From positions 3,522,501 through 3,586,500 of the forward strand of contig JAGFBZ010000258.1 of NCBI GenBank assembly GCA_018398805.1: 64,000 nucleotides of DNA, read 5' to 3'. Shown piece by piece: positions 27,201 to 39,300 of this stretch. The translations under genes and the position numbers were made by a program. The notes beneath the pieces were generated by a model, which saw only the letters and a list, made by a program, of their open reading frames with translations, was not told the DNA's origin and did not search any database. The first letter of the stretch is position 1, and the number at the start of each line of letters is the position of its first letter. Origin of the DNA: Hirundichthys speculiger (taxonomy: Eukaryota > Chordata > Actinopteri > Beloniformes > Exocoetidae).

Positions 27201-30200
27201 AGCATTTAGGAGCTTCATTTCCAGTTGTATAAAACAGTGCTCAAAGTAGGTTTCATTGTTTACTTTATCCATCTATGAAAACAGCTGAGATTCTTTCACG
27301 TCTTTGATTTAATGCCCAACACTGTTTCCAAAACAGCTGACAACCTGTGCACAATGTGGCAAAAAAAGAAATCATCAATAATCAATAATTTTCAAGAAAT
27401 GTAATCATTTTAATTAAGAGAAATGTTAAAGCTCCTCTCTCATTCATCACAACCTTTTTTCAACAACACTCAGTGAGCAATATACTACTGAGGAGAGTTT
27501 TGATGTGAAATATTTTTACTTCATAGGACTTCAGTTACTCCAGTTTTGTTGGCTTCTTTTGTCAATATTCTCCAAATGTTACCATGCAGCTCTGTAACAA
27601 CTCTGTTACTCAGGGTTGTAAGCCAGCGAGCACAACAAGAGCAATATGAGTTTCCAGATTTTTATTATTTGGATTTCTCCTGTGGATGTGGTGGCAGCGG
27701 TCCTGGCCTGCCGGAGCCAGAACGCTACTGCATAAAAAGAGGGACCTTGATTAGCCGTACAGCACAGGTGTGTGTTTGTCCCTGTTTGCTGCTGTTACTT
27801 GTGCCACTGCGTCACTTCCCCCCCTGCAGCCAAGCAGAGACTACACCCCGCCACCACAGAGCCACTTTAACACTTGCATTGTTTGAATATGTTCTCATGC
27901 TGTTGCAGAACATGCAGAAGGTGCTTTAGCATTGTTCTTCTGAACTATTACGTACTACTGTGTGCACTACTGCACCTCTAAAATATCTTGGATGCTGACT
28001 TTTGGGTTTAATGCTAATAACAAGCTGAATGGTCTTTCTTTGCTCAGGTCCTAAGGGACAACACAAACTGTGGAGTTTGTATTCTCTGTAGTTGTTTTTG
28101 GAAACATTACTGGAGAACGGTCTGGATGTAATGAAATGTACGAGCACTCATCTCATCTTTGGTCTGCTTCTGTGCTGTGCAGGAGACTTGCATATGGCCG
28201 GCACCAGCACTCGAGAGAACGGCCTTAAAGAGACGGTGACGCTGAAATGGTGCACTCCAAGAACCAACAGCATAGGTGGGCACTCACTGTCATTTCAAGT
28301 ACTTACTTGTCAGTTTTTCAGCAGATATTTTTTTCAGGATGTTTTTCAAAGAATGTTTACTTCATTTACACCAGGTTATTTAATGCGTTTTTCACAATTT
28401 GAATATGAAGTTTTGTCATTTATGTTCAGTTTTTCATTGTTAATGTTAGCAAATTCTTGTTTGAATCTTTTGAAGTGGTTGTAATTTAAAATGTAAAACC
28501 ACGATCCACATATCGATGAAGGAGGCGTTCTTGATGTAGCATGCAGTAATACCGCGCATGGTCAAAAAGATAACATGATGAATATGTTTTTATCTTCCTC
28601 ACTGCAGAGCTCCATTACTGCACAGGAGCCTATCGCATCTCCCCCACAGACGTAAACAGCCGTCCCTCATCGTGTTTGACAAACTTTCTTCTTAATGGTA
28701 AGATGGACCCACCCTTTCTTCATCCTCTTGTTTTTTTTTTTTTTTTGATCTGCAGACAAATTTTTTTTGACGTTACTGATTTCCTCTCATGTGGACCGCA
28801 GGTCGATCAGTGCTGCTGGAGCAGCCGAGGAAGTCGGGGTCAAAGGTGATCAGTCACATGCTCAGCAGCCATGGAGGAGAGATCTTCTTGCATGTGCTCA
28901 ACAGCAACCGCTCCACCTTGGAGGACCCGCCCTCCATCAGTGAGGGCTGCGGGGGTCGAGTGACAGACTACAGAATCACCGTATGTTCATTTTGCAGCAG
29001 CCGAGTTTAAATATGGTACAGAATTATTCTGATTGCAATTTATTTTTTCTCTTTCTTTAAGGATTTTGGTGAATTTATGAGGGAGAACCGGCTGACTCCT
29101 GTTTCAGAGTCTTCCCATAATCCCTCAGGGAAGCTACCAGCTGAGAGGGCCAAAGCTCAGTTGGAACGTCATACTAGATACTGGCCAATGATCATCTCCC
29201 AGACTACCATCTTCAACATGCAGGCCGTGAGCACCATCCACACACTACGTCTTATCATCCAAGTAGACTTGGAAAAAAGTTCGATGTCTGCACATTTCCG
29301 CAGCTGTGTATTTTCGTTTCCTCCAATAGGTGGTTCCACTGGCTAACCTGATCGTGAAAGAGACTCTCACCGAGGAGGACGTTCTGACCTGCCAGAAAAC
29401 TGTCTACAACCTGGTCGACATGGAGAGGAAGAATGACCCACTTCCCATTTCGACAGTGGGATCCAGAGGGAAAGGCCCAAAGAGGTATAACACCTTTGTC
29501 AGAAACTTCACATCCACAATCCTTTGCTTCCCACCAGAAAAGAGCACCAGCCTCATTTATTCAGCAGTTAGCTGGAGTTGATAACATTTTCTGTTCTTTC
29601 AAGGGATGAACAGTACCGTATTATGTGGAATGAGCTGGAAACGCTTGTGAAGACTCACGCCGGCGCCACAGACAGACACCAGCGAGTTCTGGATTGCATC
29701 ATTGCCTGCCGCAGCAAACCCCCAGAGGAGGAGGAGAGGAAGAAGAGAGGGAGGAAGAGAGAAGAAAGGGAGGACAGGTCAGAAAAGAATGGCAACAAAG
29801 AGACAGAAGACAAAAGCTGGCAGGACTCTGAGAGGTCAGTAGGGCCTGTTTGATCATTGTTCCACACCTTCATGAATGCGGGTGTCATGACGCTCTTTGA
29901 CATGATTACAAGAGTCTTGCACTGATATTAATGTTTTCTCATGTTTCTCTGCTCAAGACTGAAGGGTTTGCTGGAGAAGGAAGATCATGAGGCCGAGGTG
30001 ATCAAGGATTCCCCGGATTCACCGGAGCCACTCAACAAGAAGCCTCGGCTGATCACGGAGGAGGTCCAGCCTACAGAACGAGCAAAAGGTTCCTGCAGTC
30101 CTCTTCCATCCGTTCAGGATAGAAATGTATTGAGAAGTTATAAACAAAAGCTTCCAAATGATCACAGAGGTCATGCTGCCTGAGTTTTTTTTTTTTATAA

Positions 30201-30715
30201 CATCAGGTAATGACGTTCAGTTTATGAAACTGACTCGATTCAGAGCGTGAAAGACCTTCTTATAAAACTTAAGTGTTTTAGGCTTCAAGGACTGAATTTA
30301 AGACTTTATATATGGAACATATGGAAGGGAAACCAGTATGAATCAAAACATGAATATACATTCCTATCACTCATGTAACATCTTGGCATTATGTAACAAT
30401 AATACTCATAATAACCTCAAGGTTCTCATTTGAAACTCAAAGGCTCTTCTGTGTCTGCAGGTCCTGTCTCGCTTCCTCACCATGTGGACCAATCGGATCA
30501 CCGCAGCCAATTCCAGGAAGCACCAAGAGTTTGTCGGAAGAGCGAGTTCTGTCAACAACAAGTTTGAGTTGTACCAGCATCTCAAAGATGAGAATGGGTG
30601 GGTTATTAAAAGGAGAGAGTGAAAAAAAGGTAATAGTTCCCTTTATGGGTCTAACGCTTTTCTCAATCTACTTCGCAGGATGGATGTTCATGAAAATGGA
30701 AAGGCCTCCAGATGA
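24248..30715 (+). CDS. ints13: Integrator complex subunit 13 (asunder), 16 coding exons
   Basis: Subunit of the nuclear Integrator complex, which cleaves snRNA and other nascent RNAs; also known as asunder for its role in dynein localisation. Exons: 24248-24472, 24596-24670, 24775-24977, 25281-25361, 25470-25560, 25677-25805, 27100-27184, 28183-28275, 28608-28697, 28802-28980, 29062-29226, 29330-29484, 29604-29834, 29958-30088, 30461-30597, 30679-30715. The protein starts [20 protein letters not shown] (a VWA-like fold) and continues through [47 protein letters not shown] and [21 protein letters not shown] basic stretch [11 protein letters not shown] is a likely nuclear signal, and the end is ENGKASR. 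All phases agree except exon 15, one base too long. Corrected length is 2106 nt, 701 residues; human INTS13 is about 706. Confidence 0.95.
30461..30597 (+). other. ints13: ints13 coding exon 15 with a one-base frame break
   Basis: Entering in phase from exon 14 the exon reads GPVSL and then loses the frame. One base later the family sequence continues as [19 protein letters not shown] and leaves in the phase needed by the last exon. The break is in the short stretch CTCGCTTCCTCACC (30469-30482), where one base is surplus. An alternative donor for exon 14 could also restore frame but would add unfamiliar sequence. Confidence 0.7.
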
Positions 30716-30902
30716 TTTCTTCACAGATCCATTGGGTCAGCTTTTCTGAAGATTGAGGACCACAGTGTTTTTCAGATCTGGGAGTTATCTGATACGTTCA
30801 CATCAGTACATCAGATAATATGGACGGTGAACTCTTAACAAGAGATTTATAATTTTTTTATTGACAATTTTGTAGATATGCTGCCTACATATTGTATAAC
30901 GC

Positions 30903-30908
30903 AATAAA
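30903..30908 (+). terminator. ints13: ints13 polyadenylation signal
   Basis: AATAAA about 190 bases after the ints13 stop codon, followed by a GT-rich stretch (GTGTTCTGTAG). It is a conventional distance for a short 3' UTR. Confidence 0.7.
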
Positions 30909-30999
30909 CGTGTTCTGTAGAAAACATTGCTGTTGGACTTTGTACAACTTACACTGAATGTGATTAAACTGACTAAAAACCCATTCTTTGTCAATGCAG

Positions 31000-32459
31000 T
31001 GCTTCGGTTTTCCTAACTTTGTAACGTGAGAAGAGTTTCAGATCATATTTTCTTCTGTGGCTGTCCACACAGTAGTAACGAAACAGATTGACTTTTGCTT
31101 GCTCATTACTTTCTTGAGCATCTTAGTTGCCTCGGCCTGATGGCAAACAAATAATCTCATGTCGAAATAAAAAGATGGACTACTTCACATGGAAGATTCA
31201 GGGAGCCCGTAATATATCAAAATAAAAATAGAAAATATTTCTTAAATACATGTAGAGTCGAAATAAGAGAAATAGTAACTGGTACCTTGGTAATGGGCTA
31301 CATATTTGTGTCACTAATTTATGAACATCTTTTATGAGAGTTGCAATCTTCAATCAAACAGAAATGTATTCATTCAGTGGAATTGCAGCCAATGTGATGA
31401 TTGTCTTATTCATTTAAGCAAAATTGACAAGTGAATGTAAGAACTTTAATATTCCAGGGAAATGCATGAGAGGTGAATAGCAGAAAGATACTTTCATGTC
31501 TCATTAAAGACAGTGTTGACCGCTACTGATCTTCTGAAACACTGAGGTGCTTTTTATTGCTGGAGCCACAGATTTTTCACATAATGGTTATAAAGGCTCG
31601 TGTAGCGCTTCTGGCCAGTAGAGGGAGCACTGGAATAAAAATAAATTACACAGGTATGCCTCCAACATTAGTATGGAGACTCATGATGCTGAAAATGCTT
31701 TTCACTTAGAGATCTGGGCTGATGGATTTATAATGGATACCGTTACATTAAAACATGTGCTAGTAATTAGTGTGGGGAAAAATGTGTGAAACCTCTTACT
31801 AGAAAAGATGCGACTTTGAACATGGAAAAGATTTCAAAGGGTCGGAAAAATGAAAGCTCGTGTAGGCGTGCGCTGACAAAGCCTGGACATTTCCTAAACT
31901 TAGTCTATCTTCTTTGATTTAGCAAAAATCAAGCAGCAACATCAGGAGGTGTGAAAGATCTCTGCCATGGTGATATTAGAGATGATAGTTTTACAGTGTT
32001 CCATGAAAACTAGATTTGAGGTATCAGGTGTCTCATCCTGCTGAGGTATCACATCCTGACTCATCCCAGATGGAGCTGGGAGCAGATTATGGATTGCATC
32101 AGAGTGCTGAATTACTTTCAACAGCTTGGTCATTAAATACAGGGATACATGTGGAAACATAAGTAGATGGGATTTGTTTGACTATGGCACGACCTGTACC
32201 GACTTTGAACTAGGGCTTAGTAGAGCAACATCTTATTTGATTTTCTGTTAGGAGTGAGTGAGATTTACAAATCTGTGACGGCTTCGTTAATGAAATGAAA
32301 AATGAGATGAAAAATACTAATGATGATTAATGATGTTCTGCCTTCCAGAAGCTGTCTTGCATAAACCGGGAAAACTGTACCAAATCAAAATCTGCACATA
32401 TTATGATGGCATGGTTCCACAGGAAGAGTCTTGGTCCTAAACCGTCCCACATTATGATA
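31000..32459. other. Intergenic, nothing recognised
   Basis: Low-complexity AT-rich sequence after ints13. The open frames are short and show no protein family. No RNA gene is evident. Confidence 0.5.
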
Positions 32460-32467
32460 CTAAAAAC

Positions 32468-32859
32468 TAGGGGTGAGGAGTGGCAAGGACCACGCAATAT
32501 GATATGTATCATGATACTTGGGTCACAATACAATATTATCACGATATTGCGATATATTATGATATTCTACCCAGTTAATATCAAAATTAAAAGTAGAGAT
32601 GAAAAATCAAGTTGCTGTATATGTTCATCAGATGATATTGATCATTCAGAGGACAAATGGAGTCAAAACTATTTGCTCCAAAACAACCTATTTATTGTTA
32701 ATTATTAGTGTTTTTGCACATTTAAATTTTAAGCAATTTAAATGTGAAAATTAAATGATTTTCCTAAAAAAATCGATATTAGAAGCTGAAAAATCGATAT
32801 TATATTGGGCGGCCGAAAATCACGATATATTGCCAAATCGATTTTTTTACACACCCCTA
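32468..32859. mobile_element. Small hAT-type MITE, 392 bp
   Basis: Flanked by the 8-bp duplication CTAAAAAC (32460-32467 and 32860-32867), with termini TAGGGGTG at the left and CACCCCTA at the right. The subterminal regions carry repeated ATCGATAT and CACGATAT motifs, typical of small non-autonomous hAT elements. It has no coding capacity. Confidence 0.85.
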
Positions 32860-33004
32860 CTAAAAACTATATTTTAAGTACGATAGCCATATATTCAAAA
32901 TACCCCATAGTCTTATTTCTCTGTTTTACTATAGCTGGTTCTTCACTGGTTCTTCACTGTTGTGAAGAAGCTTCTAACTTTTGAAAAATGCAACATAAAT
33001 AAAA

Positions 33005-33295
33005 CCATGGGCGAGGCCAACCCTTTTTTAGGGGTGCTTCAGCACCCCTAAAACCTGGAGTAAGAAATGTTGTTATTCTAAAATTTTAGTTCGCATTTGA
33101 CAGGCTTAGATAATGTCCAAAACTTAATCCATAGTTTGTGGTTTAAGTTTATATTTTAAGAATGAAAATGAAAACGACCCCGCCTAATGGTATCGTCCTC
33201 TTCTCACTAACGTTACTTGTGGGTTGTGGTGGGGCTCATTGGGTGCTCAGCACCCCTCAAGCTCTGACCCTAGAATCGCCCCTGAATAAAACTGT
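33005..33295. repeat. Possible interspersed repeat with AGCACCCCT motifs
   Basis: Contains GGGGTGCTTCAGCACCCCTA near its start and GGGTGCTCAGCACCCCTC near its end, each partly self-complementary, then GACCCTAGAATCGCCCCTG. This resembles a repeat seen in many fish genomes, but I cannot name it. Confidence 0.4.
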
Positions 33296-33299
33296 GTAT

Positions 33300-35440
33300 T
33301 TTGACATGTAATCCACAACATGACTCACAGCCGCAGCTCATTCCTGTGTGATCCATGCCCATCACTTTCCTCTGACTTTGATAGCGCCATATGTTCTCCC
33401 ATTCATTCACGCATAAAACTGAGACTGTCATTATAACATATGATGTGCATGACTAAATGTCCAGAACAATACCGGGCAGTCATATAGGGGTGAACAACAA
33501 CAGACGTACCCTGTGTGCTCACTGTGGGACGACTGTCTGAGTCAGTGTGGTTGGCTCTGGTGGGGTCAGTCCGGTGGGGGGTTTCCTGGTGGGGTTGCAG
33601 GGTCAGACGGGTGATCATCTGTGGGTGCCTTTGCATGAAATGACACTGAGACCAGGGCAAAGTGAGGGGTCAGTGGTCTGAATAAAATATCTGAGGCATA
33701 CAAAAAAATCCTGTGGTCCAGTATCAAACTGCTCGTGTCTATTCAGCTGATAGGAGTTTTCATCCTCGAGGCTTGTTGCTCACCTTGTTCTCCCAGTACT
33801 AGTGCTAAATCAGATTATTGTTCCTCTTAGTGGCATCTTGTATCTGGGAAAATCCACCTTTCCCAGCGAAACCAAGCTGATCAGGATGCATATGTGCTCA
33901 GACATGGCACTCACCAAACTGATAAGAGTCTACAATACCAGATGCACTGCTGCTATGTCAATCAACAACATCTCACCAGTCACAGTTTGGAGCTGAGCTA
34001 CTGGAGAGGAAAAAAAAGAACAACACTCATCAACCTTATGTCAAAGGACTCTTATAAGGTCGTAAGGTCATAACATCTTGCACTGTACGATTGGGTACAA
34101 TGTCCAGAATAGTATAAGACTGTATGTTGGTCAACCTTCTTCTATCATACTCAAACTGATGCAGAGATGCAGGACAGATGTAGAACTGTGTAATCTGCAT
34201 GTGCTGACAGTAAACAAATGTGAAAATGAACTGTTAGGGAGAAGAGACCAACTTTCGATTCTTATTTTTCTTTGGAAAGAAAATCTAATCCGCTTGGTTG
34301 CAATGAATTTCAAATTGCAATTTACGTGGCGAGCAGGTACATGGTAGTAGTATTTCTGACACAGTCAGACATCAGGTAATCTTTGGTTGTAAGACCAGCG
34401 TGTCGGCCGTCATCAATCTGCTCACATTGTAGGACCTAGGACAGCCGATTTTGAAACAAAGATATTCCCATGATTCTTTCACAACATTGATCTTTCGTCT
34501 GCGACAGCCAAAGATCATGCAGCGTATAGGAGCCCTGAGGAGAGTCTGTCTTCAGTATGTTGTGGGTAGAAATGACAGAAGGCCTCTTAGGTTTAAACAT
34601 ATCCAGTGGCAGACAATAACCGACTATCTGAAACAGCTGGTGACCTTTGAACGGGATAGGGATGAATAATTTGGGTCACAGGGGCAGCAGTCTAAGCAGG
34701 AATCCCCAGACCTCCCTCTTTCTGTCTTCCTCCTCTGACACAGCAACACATGACATGGCATCAGCCCAGCTCAGTGTGGAGGAAACAGATATTAACTACA
34801 GGAAAATACAATGTGAAAAGAAGGAAAGAAATTGCTCTGATAATCAGGATCATGTTTAATGCAGGGTCTCATTAGGATCAACAGATTTAAAACAGTAGTT
34901 GTGTTTTACATGTTGCTTTCTAATATCTGAGTGGATGTACTACATGTCATACAGCAACAATGTGGAGCAGAGGTCAAGGCAAAGGTACTTTTCAATGTCA
35001 AATTACTTTAGTGCCAATAAAAATTCCCAGACATTACAGTTATTTGATTATTTTTCAAATAAGTAGGAAAAGACATACATGTAAATTTTGGGTTTAATTT
35101 ACATTGAAATGACTTTATGCTTCTTTCTGAATAAGGAATAGATGCCGAATCTTTCTTCTTCTTCTTTTTTTTTTTTTTTTTTTTTTTTTTAATAGTTGTG
35201 CATGTTTAAAAGAAAATATAAACTAAGTGCTGCTCAACTGTAATATCTATGCTGTTGTTAACTGAAAAAGGCTGAGTTTTGGAATGAAAGATTTTCATGG
35301 TTTGGTGGAAAAAAAAAACTTGTCTTTAAACTCAAGTCAAACATGTATACAATAGTAGAGTTGATATTACCAGCCATAACTAGATTCATTAAAACCCAAA
35401 AACCAACAGTTTAAAATGTTTCCAACCAGGAAGCCATACA
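33300..35440. other. Gene-poor stretch, ZNF 3' flank
   Basis: No supported gene. Several short plus-strand frames at 33802-34669 look mildly protein-like but match no family I know and are not joined by convincing splice sites. A poly-T tract lies at 35163-35191. The part next to 35447 is probably the 3' UTR of the minus-strand zinc-finger gene. Confidence 0.4.
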
Positions 35441-35446
35441 ATTATC

Positions 35447-36300
35447 TTATATTAAATCATGTGTTTGAACATGCAATTTAAAAGTGTCCTCCTGCCTGAA
35501 TATTCTTCCACACTTCAAACACTGAAAAGACTTCTTGTTTGAGTGGATCTTCAGGTGCTTTTTCTGCGCTCGCAAAGTTGGAAAAGACTTTGGACACAAT
35601 GAGCACCTGTAAGGGCTCTCGCCTGTGTGTTGCCGTGTGTGAACCGTCAGATGGCACTTCGCTATGAAACCTTTCCCACAATGTTTGCACTTGTAAGGCC
35701 TCTCTCCTGTGTGGTAGCGCATGTGCAGCTTGAGCTCTCCAGAGGAGAGGAAAGTCTTCCCACATTCTGTGCACAGGTAGTTCTTTTCCCCTCTGTGCAT
35801 GCGCATGTGCCTCGTCAGGTGCTGGATTGAAGTCTTTCCGCAGATGTGACACTTGTAGGGGCGTTCGCCTGTGTGTATACGGAGGTGCAACTCCAGGTTA
35901 GAGGAAGACCGGAATCCTTGGCCACAGTGCGAACATAAATATGGAGTCTCACCCGTGTGAATTCGATGGTGCACAATCAGGGAAGCTCTGGAGAGGTACT
36001 TCTTGTCACACTTGTCGCATTGGTAAGGTGGACCGTGTGCGTCAATATGGCTGTTAGGAGCTTCTGCATCCTGAAAGAGATCCGTGCAATATTCACCAGT
36101 GTCTGTTGTGCCCCTCAACTCAGTAAAGCACATTTGAGGGTCGTCTTTCTGAGGGAAACTGTCTTTATCGAACTCTTCAAAAGGGCTGGATTCCTGGATC
36201 AGATGCTCTTGTCTAATGTGCTGAAGAAGTCCTGACACCTGGCTGTCTGAATAGGAGCACATGGAGCAGTGATGCTGTCGTAAAGGCACAGGACTTAAAC
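35447..36300 (-). CDS. C2H2 zinc-finger exon of the SANT/TINF2_N gene
   Basis: Terminal coding exon. It opens with an atypical finger (HHCSMCSYSDSQVSG, then QHIRQEH), followed by seven linked fingers with TGE(R/T/S)P-type linkers, such as YLCTECGKTFLSSGELKLH and YKCKHCGKGFIAKCHLTVH. The fourth unit, CHICGKTSIQHLTRHMRMH, has ten rather than twelve residues between the second Cys and first His, so it may not fold normally. The stop follows HVQTHDLI. Entry phase from the previous exon is correct. Confidence 0.9.
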
Positions 36301-39300
36301 CTGGAAAAGGTGAGATGAAGAGCACATACTTGTAGGGATATGCTACTAAAAATAAATGTTTTTAATACATGCGTTAATTAGAATGACAGTGTACGTTTCT
36401 CAATGAATCAATTGCATAGTTTTTTCCTCTCCCATCAGTTCTAATATTTCTGAAAAACATTTAAGACTGAAATTTGCTGGAAAACAGAATAATCTAAAAC
36501 TGGGTGCATACTTAAGCCATCGCTCTGGTCATCTTTCACATCACTGCATCCTGTCCCAGAGTCCTCTGGAGTCAGTTCATCCATTTGGTCCGTCTCAAGT
36601 CGTTCATCATCTTTGCTAAAATCAAACTGTGCGTCTTCATTACAAGTAGAGGCTTTCTGTTTCTCTGAGACAAGTTGTTTTGAGTTTTCTTTGGGATAAA
36701 GGGACAGCGTAGGCAAAAACATATTCTGAGCTTGAGAGGAGCCTATGAGAAAAATAAACATTCAAATGATCAACAGCCTCTACGAGCCTTTAATTTCACA
36801 TGGCATCTGTAAACTTCAGCATTTTTCTGGTGAGGTACTGGAGACTCTTTTGTGAATGTGTGTTAAATAACTTCAAAAACACAAAGAAAGAAACCAAATC
36901 GAGTGCCACAGGACTCACTAGACTCGATGTCAAACACCTGAACTGTTCAGGTTTTGGTGGGGAATCTTTTTGATGCTACTAAAGGTCAAGACATTTTAAG
37001 TTGATCCCACAACTGTGGTATCTAATAAAAATATATTTTCCTCTTAGGGCGCACACGTCTTTGTTCAAATCACACAGAGGGTTAAAAAAAAAAACCCAAC
37101 AAAAACAGATGAGCTGATTCTATTTCTTTTCTTAAACATTGTAGTGAATTACTTACAATTATTTGTGCATCTTGATTGCTCTGCATGGAAGCGCAGCAAC
37201 GCTTTCAGCTGTTCTGGTTGCAAAACCAGTCGCCCACATTCTTCCATGACTGAGGGAGCAGTGCCGAGCCATTTTAGCAGTCTATAAAGGGCATGAAAAA
37301 CACAACTTTGACTTCCAAGACAACTAAAGGACTATTTTATCAACTTATTTTTTTATTCAGTATCTTGCAAAGCAAAATTGCAAACATGAGACTTGACACA
37401 AATGTATACTTTTCTCATAAAAGGATACATTTACTTTGCAAACTGACATGCAAGACTAGGTAACTTACATAAGCATAATATTCAACTATATAATACAATT
37501 CACCTGTTTTATATCAGGGATGGGTAACTGATTATCCAATCTAGAGATGAATGTCCAGACTAATCTTTTCAGTGTGACTTCATATTGTTGGCCATAGTGA
37601 ACGGGGAAGACTTCCTGGATGAAGAAAAAAAAATATTTTTTTCCTCTCATCAACACAAATTACTGTCACCAACTTAACATTTACTTACAAAAGTACTAAA
37701 CAAACTTAAACTGAAAGTTAGTCATGATACAAGAGTCCAAAAAAAGTTAAAATCACAATGACCCTTTGCAGAGTATCTCACCTTGAAAAACCTCTTCCTT
37801 TCCACAGAGTCTTCCAGTAAAGTATGAATAACGTCCACAAAGTTTGACTTTGAATTTTCCAACTCCTCCAACTCCTATCGATTCATGGCAAAAACAAACA
37901 TGAAAGGAAATACGTTAGTCTGAATAATAATCAAACCAAATGACATGATGAGTACAGGATAATACAAGTGGAAACCAGTAGGATAATCTGCAGCTCAGTT
38001 CAGCCTTTGGCTGCTTGTAATGTAGTATTGACAGGCTCACCTTCTGATCAGAACCAGAGCTTATCGTCAGGTCCTGAATGATGCTTAGGTGGGGCTGCAC
38101 GTTCAGCAGGTCAGCTGTGCTCTCACTGCGGCACAACTCCAGCACGAGCTGTAAAAAGACAGTTATAAGTTCTTACTAATACATTCTGGTTGTATTACAC
38201 TTTGCTATGGTCAGTATAATTATCCTTCTAACTGTGCTGTTACTTGTTAACGTTGTAATTTCTAAACAGTAGGCTCTTACTCTCGCCCTCAGTCTGAGCA
38301 GGAGCTGCACTCTCTCTCTGGGTGTCAGCAGCTCTGGAGCCAACTTTGTGACCAACTTCACCAACTCCTCCACTTTTCTGTAATGTGACACGTTACACAC
38401 TGAACCACCTGCCAGGCAAAGGCACACATCAGACGCAGGGTTGGAACCAGGAGGCACAACGAGGAGACGGATAAGCTGCAACCTGCAAGTGAGACAGGAA
38501 AGGTGGAAATAGCAATCAAAATTACAACACTACACTAATACGTACACACATATATAAATAAGTGTATTCAGTTGACTCCAAAACAAGAAACAAGAACCAT
38601 TTTAAGTCCTGCTAAAGCAGGATAAATCATTTAGGGGGGTAGGAGTTGTAAGATACTGAGGTGGAAGAACCATTTCTCTGACCTTTCATTGGTTCAGGCG
38701 GATCTTGCTGTGATGTCTGCAGAGCTACAGAATCGGATTCTTCAACTTCAGCTGGTAGTCGTGTTTCTACCTTTGGCTTATTGTGACCAAGAACTTCATC
38801 CATGATGAAAAACCATCTGCTTTTTTGCTCTTTGGAGTCTTCCTGTCGTTGAACCCTTTTGTACTCTTGTTCGAGGAGACTTATTTTCGCCCTGCACTGA
38901 CTGGTGGTCTTATCAAAACCTTGAGTGGCGAGATCGGAGCTGAGACGAGCGTACACCCTCTCATTTTCCTGAGCTGAACTCAGCTGCTCCTGGATACTCT
39001 CCTCTGCCCATTGTGTGAGAAGCACAATGACTTCATCTGATGTCCAAACAGGTTGCGAGGAGTCTACCGAAAACAAAACAGCAAAGGGCAAGGCATTAAC
39101 ATATAACAACATCCAAGATTTAGCTGAATGTCTCATTAAGCTTAAAATGCACAGACTCACCTTCAGGTGATTGAGGTGCTGTGGGGACAAATGATGAATC
39201 CACTTCTTTGGAGGGCTCTCCATCAGGATGAAGGACACTTTCCATGATAGAAAACCAGTCACCTTTATCTCCCCCATGTGGATGTGCCCGTCCAATTGTT

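Noticed and set aside
33802..34669. A set of plus-strand frames with protein-like stretches (for example MQRIGALRRVCLQYVVGRND)
   Set aside because: No family recognised, frames interrupted, and no convincing splice sites joining them. Not strong enough to call a gene.
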